Source: Glycocaulis sp050485565
GTDB lineage: Bacteria > Pseudomonadota > Alphaproteobacteria > Caulobacterales > Maricaulaceae
NCBI RefSeq assembly: GCF_050485565.1
Contig: NZ_JBJHBQ010000001.1
Span: 248,001-312,000 of the forward strand
Reading direction: 5' to 3'
DNA length: 64,000 nucleotides
A program made the position numbers and the translations under genes. The notes under the pieces are model-generated. The model was not told where the DNA came from. It made no database searches and was given only the letters and a program-made list of their open reading frames with translations. Positions 7,725-18,626 of the stretch are shown here, one piece after another. The stretch's first letter is position 1, and every line of letters starts with the position of its first letter.

Positions 7725-8383
7725 GGCTTTACCAGCTCCTGCCCGGCCTTCTGGAGCTTTGAGAGGTCTGGCAAAGGCGGGATGGAGAGACCTTTCAGAA
7801 CCGCCGGGCGCTGCTCCAGCCGGGCTTTCCAGTCCAGCAGATGGTCAAGCCCGTCCAGCTTCACACCGGCCCAGAAATGGCCAAACACCCAAGGGAAACA
7901 GGCAATGTCGGCGATGGAATATTCATCGCCCGCCAGATAAGGGGCCTCGGCGAGGCGCGTATTCATCACCTCGTAATGGCGGCGTGTCTCGCCCTGATAG
8001 CGCTCGATCGCTAGCGGGATTTTCTCCGGCAGATAGCGGAAGAAGACATTGGCCTGGCCCTGCATCGGCCCCAGCCCGCCGACCTGCCAGAACAGCCACT
8101 GGATGGCGCGCGAGCGGCCCTGCGCATCGTCCGGCAGGAGTTTTCCGGTCTTTTCGGCCAGATGCATCAGGATGGCGCCGGACTCGAATATCGCCCGCCC
8201 GCCCTCATCAGAATCGACCAGCGCCGGGATACGGCCATTGGGATTGATTTTCAGATAGTCCGGGCTTTTCTGCTCGCCTTTGAGAAGCTGGAGCACGTGC
8301 AGCTGATAGGGCAGGCCCAGCTCCTCCAGTGCGATGGAGATTTTCCAGCCATTGGGCGTCGGTGCGGTGTAAAGCTCCAGCAT
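7721..8383 (-). CDS. Glutathione S-transferase (Ure2/YghU-like)
   Basis: A 220-residue protein with an N-terminal thioredoxin-fold GST domain (residues 1-80): APTPNGWKISIALEELGLPY, the cis-Pro motif NPNGRIPALVD and the glutathione-binding ESGAILMHLAE. An all-helical C-terminal domain with IADIACFPWV follows. The NGWK start resembles the Ure2p/YghU branch, many of which act on disulfides or organic hydroperoxides. It is translationally coupled to the downstream tandem DsbA-fold gene and sits 3 bases after a second GST-like gene, suggesting one detoxification operon. Confidence 0.88.
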   Translation of the reverse strand: MLELYTAPTPNGWKISIALEELGLPYQLHVLQLLKGEQKSPDYLKINPNGRIPALVDSDEGGRAIFESGAILMHLAEKTGKLLPDDAQGRSRAIQWLFWQVGGLGPMQGQANVFFRYLPEKIPLAIERYQGETRRHYEVMNTRLAEAPYLAGDEYSIADIACFPWVFGHFWAGVKLDGLDHLLDWKARLEQRPAVLKGLSIPPLPDLSKLQKAGQELVKP

Positions 8384-8386
8384 GGC

Positions 8387-9424
8387 CTAATCCTCGTAGA
8401 CGCGAAGGAGGCCATGATCGCCCAGCAGCTCGCGCACTTTTTTGCGACCCGTTTCGGGAAGGGCATCAATCGCGGCCTTGGTGGCAAGGCGGGTGTCCTC
8501 CACCGGCTTGCGGGTGATCATCCGCACCTCCTGCCCGCTGGAGATCGTGAACCAGGACGATTTCTCACCGGCTTTGAGCGCCGCCCGGTTGGCGATCATG
8601 TAAGGCACAAACCCGCCAGCCATCAGCCTGAAGAGACCGGACATGCCATCAGGCAGTGCATCACCCGCCAGCCAGTCCTCCCCCTCATCACGCCGCTCCC
8701 ATGCGGCAGCCGTCCAGTCCAGCATGGCCGGAGCGGCACCGGCAACGAAATTGCGGGCGTAATCATCAGCGGCGAAGTGCGCCTTCATGGCGCCCAGCAG
8801 ACCCAGATCAGCCATGGAGAGGCGCTGGCCGAACAGGCCGCCATCCTTGCCGAGAAGGTCGGCACATTGCTGCAGGAAGCTCGCAAACTCGGCGCGCAGA
8901 TCCTCCTGATATTCCGGCCCCGCCCCCATCACCGTCATCGCCTTGCGGCCCCAGGGCTGGATGAAGGCGGCTGTGGCGGCAACCTGCTCTTCCTCCTGCG
9001 CCGTCAGCGGACGCTCATGCGTGCCGCCGCCCATATCCATGGCGATCTTGCGCGCGCAGATGGCGGCATCCTCATCATCGATCCAGCGCAGGTGCAGCGC
9101 GGCGCGCGTGAACCATTCATCGATCCAGTCATCCATCAAGCGGCAGGCGATATGCTGCACCGGGCTTGCCGGGATTACCGGATGGGCGGGAAAGCGCGCC
9201 TGCAGCAGCTCGATAATGTAGGTGGAATCGTGGATCACCCACCCTTCGGGCGTTTCCACCACCGGGATCAGATGCGTGCCCGAGCGCGCTTCCAGCCGGG
9301 CGCTGACATCGGGCGATTTCGGCCGCGCTGCATGGGGAATGCGCATATAGCGCAGCGCCGCTTCCACCTTGCGGGTGAAGTAGGACGGGTCGGCTCCGTA
9401 GACGATATACTCACCCGGCATCAC
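8387..9424 (-). CDS. GST N-terminal domain protein, extended
   Basis: A 345-residue protein with a GST-type thioredoxin fold at residues 6-80 (DPSYFTRKVEAALRYMRIPH, then HLIPVVETPEGWVIHDSTYI). A long helical region follows containing the C-terminal GST signature LSMADLGLLGA. About 80 further residues at the C-terminus (from about 260) are not typical of GSTs. Overall it looks like the alphaproteobacterial 'glutathione S-transferase family' proteins of unknown substrate. It is first in the three-gene GST/DsbA-like run, downstream of the TetR gene on the same strand. Confidence 0.8.
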   Translation of the reverse strand: MMPGEYIVYGADPSYFTRKVEAALRYMRIPHAARPKSPDVSARLEARSGTHLIPVVETPEGWVIHDSTYIIELLQARFPAHPVIPASPVQHIACRLMDDWIDEWFTRAALHLRWIDDEDAAICARKIAMDMGGGTHERPLTAQEEEQVAATAAFIQPWGRKAMTVMGAGPEYQEDLRAEFASFLQQCADLLGKDGGLFGQRLSMADLGLLGAMKAHFAADDYARNFVAGAAPAMLDWTAAAWERRDEGEDWLAGDALPDGMSGLFRLMAGGFVPYMIANRAALKAGEKSSWFTISSGQEVRMITRKPVEDTRLATKAAIDALPETGRKKVRELLGDHGLLRVYED

Positions 9425-9451
9425 GGCATTTCACTCCCCGCTATATCGTTA

Positions 9452-10123
9452 TCATGGCTGGCGCAGCGCGCCGTGTTTGAGCACCGCAATCAGGACATCG
9501 GCATAGCGCTCTGCCGTATCCGGATCCGACAATTCCATGCCGGCCAGCGCGCGCGCATTGGCGCTTTGCGCGAAGGGTCCGATGGCCGCATTGGTCGACA
9601 GCATGAAGAGGAAATGCGGATCGAAGGCGTGCGCGCGCCCTGCCTCCTTAAGCTGGAAGAAGGGCTCCAGCGTGAAGGCCCAGGCCGGGCGCAAATGCTG
9701 CTCGACCAGCCTCTCATAGCGCTCCCCGCCCGCCAGCCCTGCCTGCATGACAAACGCCGCCAGCCAGGGAATGCGCGAGGCCGTCAGCACGGTGGCGCGC
9801 ACCTGCGCCTCCATGCGGGCGCGCGGGTTGTTCATGTCCACATTGGCCAGCGCCTGCACCATCGCTTCATTCATCTGGCCAAACAGGTCTGCTGCCGCCG
9901 CATCCCACAGATCTGCCTTGCTACCGAACATGTGGCGGATCACGGCGTGGGCGAGCCCGGCATCGGCGGCGATATCGCGCAAGGACGCGCCCTCGAACCC
10001 GTGGCGGGCAAAGCGGGCCGCCGCCGCATCGAGAATCCGGCGGCGCTGCTCGTCCGGCGCAATCTTGGCCGGACGGCCTGGACGGACGGGCGCGGCAGAC
10101 GGTTTTGCGGGCAGGTCAGGCAT
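9452..10123 (-). CDS. TetR/AcrR family transcriptional regulator
   Basis: A 223-residue repressor-type protein. The DNA-binding domain covers about residues 24-72: RRRILDAAAARFARHGFEGAS, then the helix-turn-helix SLRDIAADAGLAHAVIRHMF and GSKADLW. The rest is a helical ligand and dimerisation domain. Upstream of the HTH is a Pro/Ala-rich, basic N-terminal extension. It is divergent from the first sulfatase gene and on the same strand as the GST operon, so it could regulate either. A small palindrome in the shared promoter region is a candidate operator. Confidence 0.9.
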   Translation of the reverse strand: MPDLPAKPSAAPVRPGRPAKIAPDEQRRRILDAAAARFARHGFEGASLRDIAADAGLAHAVIRHMFGSKADLWDAAAADLFGQMNEAMVQALANVDMNNPRARMEAQVRATVLTASRIPWLAAFVMQAGLAGGERYERLVEQHLRPAWAFTLEPFFQLKEAGRAHAFDPHFLFMLSTNAAIGPFAQSANARALAGMELSDPDTAERYADVLIAVLKHGALRQP

Positions 10124-10163
10124 CGCGTTTCAGATTCCGTTGGACAGGAGCCGCTAATATTTT

Positions 10164-10173
10164 TACAAGTGTA
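10164..10173. promoter_or_regulatory. Candidate TetR-family operator
   Basis: TACA-AG-TGTA palindrome inside the AT-rich stretch 10155-10180, the only AT-rich part of the 104-base gap between the tetR and sulfatase genes. TetR family members usually bind palindromes beside their own promoters. The assignment is inference from position and symmetry. Confidence 0.35.
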
Positions 10174-10227
10174 TATTAATGAGCTTGCACGACGAGGCAA
10201 GCCGGTAAAAACGGGGAGGCGGCACCG

Positions 10228-11889
10228 GTGTTCAACAGCACTTCTGGCCGGATCATGCTGGCCGCAGGCGCGGCGCTTGCCGTGCTGGCGGCGGCAGGCT
10301 TCTGGGCGTTCGACCGCTATTTCATCTATCTGCCGGGTCTGGTGCAGGACATCCGCAACCCGATAGGACCCAATCGCGCGGTGGAGTGGCAGCGCGGACC
10401 GGCAGACGCGCCGGAGGGTGAGCGCGCCCCCAATATCATTCTCATCGTTGCCGATGATCTGGGATGGAATGACATCACCCTGCATGGCGGGGTGGCGGGC
10501 GGGAGCGTACCCACGCCCAATATCGACCGCATTGCCCGCGAGGGCGTTCAGCTGACCAATACCTATGCCGCCAGCGGCACATGCGCGCCCAGCCGCGCGG
10601 CGCTGATGACCGGACGCTATCCCACCCGTATCGGTTTTGAGTTCACCCCTACCCCGCCCGGCATGACGCAAATCATCGGGCATATCGAACGCGGGCAGAC
10701 CGACCGGCGCCCCTTCCTGACCCGCGAGGTGGAAGGCGAGATACCCGAATTTGCCGATATGGGCCTGCCCGCCGACGAGGTGACGATTGCCGAAATGCTG
10801 TCGGGTGCGGGCTATCACACCGTGCATATCGGCAAATGGCATCTGGGCAATACGAACGGATCCGATGCGCTCAGCCAGGGCTTTGATGAAAGCCTGGAGC
10901 TGGCCGGGTTGCTCTACGCGCCCGCCGGTTCGCCCGATATGGTGGAGGCCCGGCAGGATTTCGATCCCATCGATCAGGTTTACTGGGCGATTGGCCGGGC
11001 CGCCGTGACGCATAACAATTCGGCACGCTTTGCGCCGGACGGTTATCTCACCGACTATTTCACCCGCGAGGCGGTGGAAGCCATCGAGGCCAACCGCAAC
11101 CGGCCCTTCTTCCTCTATCTGGCGCACTGGGCGCCCCATTCGCCCCTGCAAGCGACACGTGAGGATTATGACGCCCTCGCCCATATCGAGGACCACCCGC
11201 TTCGTGTCTATGCGGCGATGATCCGCGCACTGGACCGGGGCATTGGCGAGGTGCTGGACGCGCTGGAAGACAACGCCATTGCGGACAACACGATCATCGT
11301 CTTCACCTCCGATAATGGCGGCGCGCACTATATCGGCCTGCCTGACATCAACGCGCCCTATCGGGGCTGGAAGGCGACCTTCTTCGGTGGCGGCATCCGC
11401 GTGCCGACCTTTGTCAGCTGGCCGGGTGTCATCGAGCCGGGCAGCGAAATGGCAGGTCTTGCCCAGCATATCGATTTTGCGCCGACGCTCGCCGCCATTG
11501 GCGGCGCAGCCATCCCTTCAGACCGGATAATCGACGGGGTGGACCTGACGCCCTTCCTGACCGGCGAGATGGACGGCGAGCCGCACGAGACACTGTTCTG
11601 GCGCAGCGGCCATTATGAAGCGGTGATCCATCAGGGCTGGAAGCTGCAACGCACAGAGCGCCCCAACCGGGTCTGGCTGTTTGACCTGTCCAGTGACCCG
11701 GAAGAGCGCAACGACCTCTCCGCCGCCGAGCCGGAGCGCGTGGCCGGTCTGATCGCGCTGCTGGACGCGCATGGTGCCACGCAAAGCGCGCCACTCTGGC
11801 CGTCCGCCGTCGAAATGCCCGTCAGTATCGACCAGCCACTGGGCCGGCCGGAGAGCGAGGATGATGAATATGTCTACTGGCCCAATTAG
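10228..11889 (+). CDS. Membrane-anchored sulfatase, Cys-type
   Basis: Type I sulfatase of 553 residues that would hydrolyse sulfate esters in the periplasm. It has an N-terminal anchor or signal (about residues 8-28). The metal ligands are in VADDLGW (DD at 76-77) and TSDNGG; the catalytic motif is Cys119 in CAPSRAALMTGR, with the basic residues in HIGKWHLG. The Cys must be converted to formylglycine, so an FGE is required; one is encoded convergently. The start is GTG, supported by GGGGAGG at 10213-10219. It overlaps the next sulfatase gene by about 29 bases, indicating an operon. Substrate unknown; marine polysaccharide or steroid sulfates are possibilities. Confidence 0.92.
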   Translation: MFNSTSGRIMLAAGAALAVLAAAGFWAFDRYFIYLPGLVQDIRNPIGPNRAVEWQRGPADAPEGERAPNIILIVADDLGWNDITLHGGVAGGSVPTPNIDRIAREGVQLTNTYAASGTCAPSRAALMTGRYPTRIGFEFTPTPPGMTQIIGHIERGQTDRRPFLTREVEGEIPEFADMGLPADEVTIAEMLSGAGYHTVHIGKWHLGNTNGSDALSQGFDESLELAGLLYAPAGSPDMVEARQDFDPIDQVYWAIGRAAVTHNNSARFAPDGYLTDYFTREAVEAIEANRNRPFFLYLAHWAPHSPLQATREDYDALAHIEDHPLRVYAAMIRALDRGIGEVLDALEDNAIADNTIIVFTSDNGGAHYIGLPDINAPYRGWKATFFGGGIRVPTFVSWPGVIEPGSEMAGLAQHIDFAPTLAAIGGAAIPSDRIIDGVDLTPFLTGEMDGEPHETLFWRSGHYEAVIHQGWKLQRTERPNRVWLFDLSSDPEERNDLSAAEPERVAGLIALLDAHGATQSAPLWPSAVEMPVSIDQPLGRPESEDDEYVYWPN

Positions 11890-13627
11890 GCGCACCCTTG
11901 GTGCGCTTTGCCTTGCAGTTGTGCTCAGCGCACCGGCGTCCGGCGATGAGCGGCCCAACATATTGCTCGTTATTCTCGATGATATCGGGTTCACCGATCT
12001 GGGCGCCTATGGCAGCGAGATAGCAACGCCGCACATGGATGCTCTCGCCGAGCGCGGCGCGCAGTTCACCAATTTTCACGTCGCGCCCACCTGCGCGCCG
12101 ACGCGCGCCATGCTGATGACCGGCGCGGACAGTCACCGCACCGGCATTCCCACGCTCGAACACCTTGTCATCCCGGAATATCAGGGCCAGCCCGGCCATG
12201 AGGGTGAGCTCAATACCGCTGTCGCCACGATCGCCGAGCATTTGCAGGCCGCAGGCTACCAGTCCTTCATCACCGGCAAATGGCATCTGGGCCGATCATC
12301 AACCTCCCTCCCGGCAGCGCGCGGCTTTGACCGCAGCTTCATCCTGGACTCCTCTGGCGCCGATAACTGGGAACACCGCACCTATCTGCCCCACTATACC
12401 CACGCCGAATGGTGGGAGGATTTCGAACCCGTCCACGAACTGCCCGACAATTTCTATTCGTCCGAGTTTCTGACCGACCGGCTGATCGCCTATATCGATG
12501 ACCGGGACGTGAACCGCCCCTTCCTGGCCGTGCTGTCGCTACAGGCCAACCACATCCCCCTGCAGGCCCCACGCGAATTCACCGAGCGCTATGCAGGCCG
12601 CTATGACGAGGGCTGGGACGTGCTGCGCGAGGAACGCCGCAGCGCCGCCATCGCGCGCGGGCTGGTGCCTGAAAGTACGCAGCTGGCAGAGCAGCCGCAA
12701 GGAATGCGCGACTGGGAGGGGCTGTCCCGGCGCGAGCGCGAGTTTGCCATTGCCAGCCGCGAGGTTGCCGCCGGCATGCTGGAAGCGGCTGACCACCATA
12801 TCGGACGGCTTCTGGGCTGGCTGGACGCGCAAGGCAGGCTGGAGAACACGCTGGTCATCGTGCTGTCTGACAATGGCCCGGAATACAATCATCCCACCGA
12901 TAACTGGGCTTTTGGCATGTGGCTCGCCATGCAGGGCTATTCGCTTGACGTGGACGATCTGGGCAAGCGGCGCACCTATGCCTTTATCGGCCCGGAATGG
13001 GCGACGGCCTCTGCCTCGCCGCTCTCCCTGTTCAAGTTTCACGCAGGCGAAGGGGGCTTGCGCGTACCCCTCATCGTCGCAGGGCCGGGCGTGGAGACAC
13101 GCGGCCTGGTCTCCGGTTTCAGCTTCGTCACCGATATCGCCCCGACCCTGCTGGACATAGCCGGCACCCGCCCGCTTTCGGGACGCGAGCCGATAACGGG
13201 CCGTTCGCTGATGCCGGTCCTTAGCGGGCAGGCAGACACGATCTATGGCCCGGACGATGCGGTGGGCCTTGAAATGTCGGGCATGTCCGCTCTCTGGCGC
13301 GGGGACTGGAAGCTGGTACGCAGCCTGCCGCCTTACGGGGACGAGCAATGGCGGCTTTTCAACCTGGCCATTGATCCGGGTGAGGCTAACGATCTTGCAG
13401 ATTCCGAGCCTGAGGTTCTGGCGTCGATGATGGAGGCTTATGCCGCCTATGAGGCGCGTGTGGGTGTGATCCCGGTGCCAGAGGGCTTCAATGCGGCCGA
13501 GCGCATCGCGGCGCTGGGCTGGAAAGCCTTCCTGGACCAGCACGGGCTGATGCTCGCCGGTATCGGGCTTCTTTTCGTGATGCTGCTGGGGGGCGGCCTC
13601 ATTCTGGTGCTCACCCGCCAGCGCTGA
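11861..13627 (+). CDS. Second exported sulfatase, Cys-type, with C-terminal membrane anchor
   Basis: Sulfatase of about 588 residues with a signal peptide ending near APASG. Metal ligands lie in ILDDIGF (DD at about 40-41) and LSDNGPEY; the modification motif is CAPTRAMLMTG with Cys78; the KWHLG motif is present. The C-terminus has a single helix (GIGLLFVMLLGGGLILVL) followed by TRQR, so it is probably anchored at both the maturation and membrane level. Three in-frame ATGs cluster at 11861, 11864 and 11870; GGAGAG at 11850-11855 fits the first. It overlaps the first sulfatase. Its TGA stop abuts the convergent FGE stop with no intervening base (TGATCA). Confidence 0.92.
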   Translation: MMNMSTGPIRRTLGALCLAVVLSAPASGDERPNILLVILDDIGFTDLGAYGSEIATPHMDALAERGAQFTNFHVAPTCAPTRAMLMTGADSHRTGIPTLEHLVIPEYQGQPGHEGELNTAVATIAEHLQAAGYQSFITGKWHLGRSSTSLPAARGFDRSFILDSSGADNWEHRTYLPHYTHAEWWEDFEPVHELPDNFYSSEFLTDRLIAYIDDRDVNRPFLAVLSLQANHIPLQAPREFTERYAGRYDEGWDVLREERRSAAIARGLVPESTQLAEQPQGMRDWEGLSRREREFAIASREVAAGMLEAADHHIGRLLGWLDAQGRLENTLVIVLSDNGPEYNHPTDNWAFGMWLAMQGYSLDVDDLGKRRTYAFIGPEWATASASPLSLFKFHAGEGGLRVPLIVAGPGVETRGLVSGFSFVTDIAPTLLDIAGTRPLSGREPITGRSLMPVLSGQADTIYGPDDAVGLEMSGMSALWRGDWKLVRSLPPYGDEQWRLFNLAIDPGEANDLADSEPEVLASMMEAYAAYEARVGVIPVPEGFNAAERIAALGWKAFLDQHGLMLAGIGLLFVMLLGGGLILVLTRQR

Positions 13628-14554
13628 TCAGCCTGGCGCTGGTCCGCGCCAGACCGTGCGAAAACCCAGATGCTCGGTGGAGAAGCGCTCATCGCCGGGC
13701 TGGCGCGCCGCCGGGCGGTAGCGATGGCAATAGCTGTCCGAGCACAGGAATGACCCGCCCTTGATGACGCGGAAACCCGGCTGCTCCCACTCATCGTGCG
13801 TCCATTCCCAGACATTGCCCGCCATGTCGTAGAGCCCGTACCCGTTGGGCGCATAGCAGCCCACGGGCGCAAGGCCGGCATGACCGTCCGCGCCGCTATC
13901 TTCCACCGGAAACACGCCCTGCCAGTGATTGGCCATATAGGCCCCGTCCGGGCGCATTTCATCGCCCCAGACATAGGGCGCACCATCAATGCCGCCGCGC
14001 GCGGCATGCTCCCATTCGGCCTCGCCGGGCAGGTCGTGGCCGCGCCAGCGCGCATAGGCCAGCGCATCCTCATAGGCGATCTGGACCACCGGCCAGCTAT
14101 CCCGGCCCTCAATCGTGCTGGAGCGCCCTTGCGGATGACGCCAGCTCGCGCGCGGATCAAACCGCCACCAGGTGCGAATGTCCGACCAGTCGCGCACCTG
14201 CACGCCGGGGCCGAACACCCCGCCCCCGCCCGCATCCGGTCCTTCGCGCTCAGCCAGCGTCACATAGCCCGTCGCCTCCACGAAGGCAGCGAACTCGCCA
14301 TTAGTGACCTCGTGAACACCGACCCAGAAACCGTCCACTTGCGCGCTGCGCACCGGGCGTTCCTCTGGGAAGAAATCCTCCGATCCCATCTGGACCGTTC
14401 CGGGTGGCACCCACACCATGCCCGATGAGGGCGCGTCCGGGTCGGGCAGGGTCAGCGGCAGACAGGCTTCGATGGATGTTTCACTGCCGCCGCAGGCTGC
14501 AAGGCCCGCCATCCCGGCCAGCACCACCGCCAGACCCAGCCCCTTGTTCTTCAT
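13628..14554 (-). CDS. Exported formylglycine-generating enzyme (lipoprotein)
   Basis: FGE-sulfatase domain protein, 308 residues. The start MKNKGLGLAVVLAGMAGLAACG gives a lipoprotein signal with lipobox LAAC (Cys21) and is supported by GAGGGAA upstream. The catalytic pair of FGE is intact: GGSFLCSDSYCHRYRPAAR with Cys271 and Cys276, spaced as in human FGE (C336/C341), where they bind Cu(I). The substrate-cleft motif NVWEWTHDEW and the terminal LGFRTVWRG are also typical. Most FGE-superfamily proteins lack the Cys pair, so this is probably a true sulfatase-activating enzyme. It converges on two Cys-type sulfatases. The export signal is unusual, since bacterial FGEs are expected to act before secretion. 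Confidence 0.87.
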   Translation of the reverse strand: MKNKGLGLAVVLAGMAGLAACGGSETSIEACLPLTLPDPDAPSSGMVWVPPGTVQMGSEDFFPEERPVRSAQVDGFWVGVHEVTNGEFAAFVEATGYVTLAEREGPDAGGGGVFGPGVQVRDWSDIRTWWRFDPRASWRHPQGRSSTIEGRDSWPVVQIAYEDALAYARWRGHDLPGEAEWEHAARGGIDGAPYVWGDEMRPDGAYMANHWQGVFPVEDSGADGHAGLAPVGCYAPNGYGLYDMAGNVWEWTHDEWEQPGFRVIKGGSFLCSDSYCHRYRPAARQPGDERFSTEHLGFRTVWRGPAPG

Positions 14555-14787
14555 GTGAAAAATTCCCTCATCACCCGCCAGCCAGATTTGCGAGCGGCTT
14601 GCAATCCATAAAGATTTTCTCTGCTTCGCGTATGCAGCATAAAATCTGACTATACCGTCAATCAGGATAATCGATTTAATTTCGCACGGGCCGCTTGATA
14701 CAGATAGCCTACCGGGCGCTGGGCGCGCCCTCATGCACGTTGCGCGTCTGCCCCTCAAGACACGCCACCACGATGGGAGATTTTCAC

Positions 14788-16956
<2,169 letters not shown>

Positions 16957-16983
16957 GCCTTACTTTCCCGACCAAGCCAGACT

Positions 16984-17017
16984 CGCCCGGATGCACCGCA
17001 TCCGGGCGTTTCTTTTT
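16984..17017 (+). terminator. Intrinsic terminator after katG
   Basis: Perfect 11-bp stem CGCCCGGATGC / GCATCCGGGCG with a 3-base loop (16984-17008), followed by TTTCTTTTT. Located 28 bases after the katG stop. Confidence 0.9.
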
Positions 17018-17109
17018 CCGCACCACACTTGATCCCTGCCAAGGCTTGGATAGCGTCAGCGGCAAAGGCGCGGTCAAAAAAGCGCCCATCCATCAGGGAG
17101 CCGGTATTC

Positions 17110-18567
17110 ATGACATTTCCGAAGAAGGGCCGCGCGGCCGACGCGCTTCTGGCTGAACTCGAAGCGCGCAAGGCCAACGATGTGCGCTGGAAGGAAGGCC
17201 GGGTCTTTGCCTATATCTACGATGCCGGCCCTGACGCGATGGATGTCGTGAAGAAGGCCTATTCGGCCTTCCTCACCGAAAACGGTATCGACCCGACCTC
17301 CTTCCCTTCGGCACTGGAGCTGGAGCGCGATGTCATCGCCATGGCGCTGGACCTGCAGAATGCGCCGCCCGGCGCCAAGGGCAGCTTCACCACGGGCGGC
17401 ACCGAAAGCATCTTGCTGTCAGTGAAGACCGCGCGCGACCATGCCCGTGCGACGAAACCCCACATCACCGCGCCAGAGCTTGTCCTGCCGGAAACCGCAC
17501 ACCCTGCCTTCTTCAAGGCGTGTGCCTATTTCGACGTGAAGCCAGTCATCACGCCAGTCGATCCGGAGAGCTTCACCGCCCTGCCCGGTGCCATGGAGAA
17601 AGCGATAACCGGCCAGACCGTGATGCTCGTCGGGTCAGCGCCCTCCTACGCGCACGGCGTGGTAGACCCAGTTACCGCCATCGGCCAGGTGGCGCTGAAA
17701 GCGGGCGTGCTGTTCCACGTCGATTGCTGTGTCGGCGGCATGTATCTGCCCTTCATCCGCAAGCTGGGCGCGGATGTGGAAGCCTTTGATCTTTCCACGC
17801 CGGGCGTGACGCAGATGTCGCTCGATTTTCACAAATGGGGCTATGCCGCCAAGGGCGCCTCCAGCGTGCTCTATGCGAACGGCGAGCTTCGCAAATACCA
17901 GATTTTCGCCTGGTCGGGCTGGACCGGCTACACGATCGTCAATCCGACCATCCAGTCAGGCCGCTCCGCCGGACCCATTGCCGGGGCGTGGGCCGCACTC
18001 AGTTTTATCGGTGAGGAGGGCTATCTGCGTCTAGCCAGGATCACGCAGGAAGCCTCGGCAAAAATGTGCGCCGCCATCGGCGAAATAGAGGGGCTGAAAC
18101 TGCTCGGCAATCCGCCGGGCAATCTTCTGGCTTTTGCTGCCGAAGGGTTTGACATATTTGCGCTGGCCGACGCGATGAAGGCCAAGGGCTGGTTCCTGCA
18201 GGCGCAGTTCGCTCACGGCCCTTCTCCGGCCAATCTGCACGTCTCGATCGGCCCGGCAAACGCCCCCAATGTCGATGCCATGCTGGACGATCTGCGAACC
18301 GAGACCGCGCGCTTGCGCGCCGACCCGCAATATCGCGTCACCGCACCCTCCGCAGACGAGATCGCAGCCATAACGGCGATGGAACCCTCTGACCTTCTGG
18401 ACGCCATGGAGAGCATGTTTACTGGCGGCACGGGCGGCATGCCGGATGATATGCGCACCATCAACACGCTGATGAATGCCATGCCGTTTGAAGCACGCGA
18501 CCGCATATTGAAGGAATATATCAACCGGCTTTACGCCAAGCCTGCAGGCTCCGCAGCAGACACCTGA
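17110..18567 (+). CDS. PLP-dependent decarboxylase / sphingosine-1-phosphate lyase-like protein
   Basis: Fold-type I PLP enzyme of 485 residues, close to the sphingosine-1-phosphate lyase and group II decarboxylase branch. Visible features are FTTGGTESILLSVKTARD (cofactor phosphate binding), the HVDCCVGGMYLPF strand with the Asp that contacts the PLP nitrogen, and the Schiff-base Lys in DFHKWGYAAKG. There is no N-terminal membrane helix, unlike eukaryotic S1P lyase. The start at ATG 17110 follows AGGGAG; upstream frame is open but unsupported. It precedes the PEP-carboxylase-like gene by 59 bases on the same strand. Substrate (long-chain base phosphate or an amino acid) cannot be told from sequence. 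Confidence 0.85.
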   Translation: MTFPKKGRAADALLAELEARKANDVRWKEGRVFAYIYDAGPDAMDVVKKAYSAFLTENGIDPTSFPSALELERDVIAMALDLQNAPPGAKGSFTTGGTESILLSVKTARDHARATKPHITAPELVLPETAHPAFFKACAYFDVKPVITPVDPESFTALPGAMEKAITGQTVMLVGSAPSYAHGVVDPVTAIGQVALKAGVLFHVDCCVGGMYLPFIRKLGADVEAFDLSTPGVTQMSLDFHKWGYAAKGASSVLYANGELRKYQIFAWSGWTGYTIVNPTIQSGRSAGPIAGAWAALSFIGEEGYLRLARITQEASAKMCAAIGEIEGLKLLGNPPGNLLAFAAEGFDIFALADAMKAKGWFLQAQFAHGPSPANLHVSIGPANAPNVDAMLDDLRTETARLRADPQYRVTAPSADEIAAITAMEPSDLLDAMESMFTGGTGGMPDDMRTINTLMNAMPFEARDRILKEYINRLYAKPAGSAADT

Positions 18568-18626
18568 CGCAGTGCAGCATTTGCGTTAGCCTGCCTTCCC
18601 CGACCGCCGCAGCAAAAGACACCTCC

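Noticed and set aside
8162..10366. 734-codon plus-strand open frame opposite the GST and TetR genes
   Set aside because: Spans three well-supported minus-strand genes and shows shadow-type composition.
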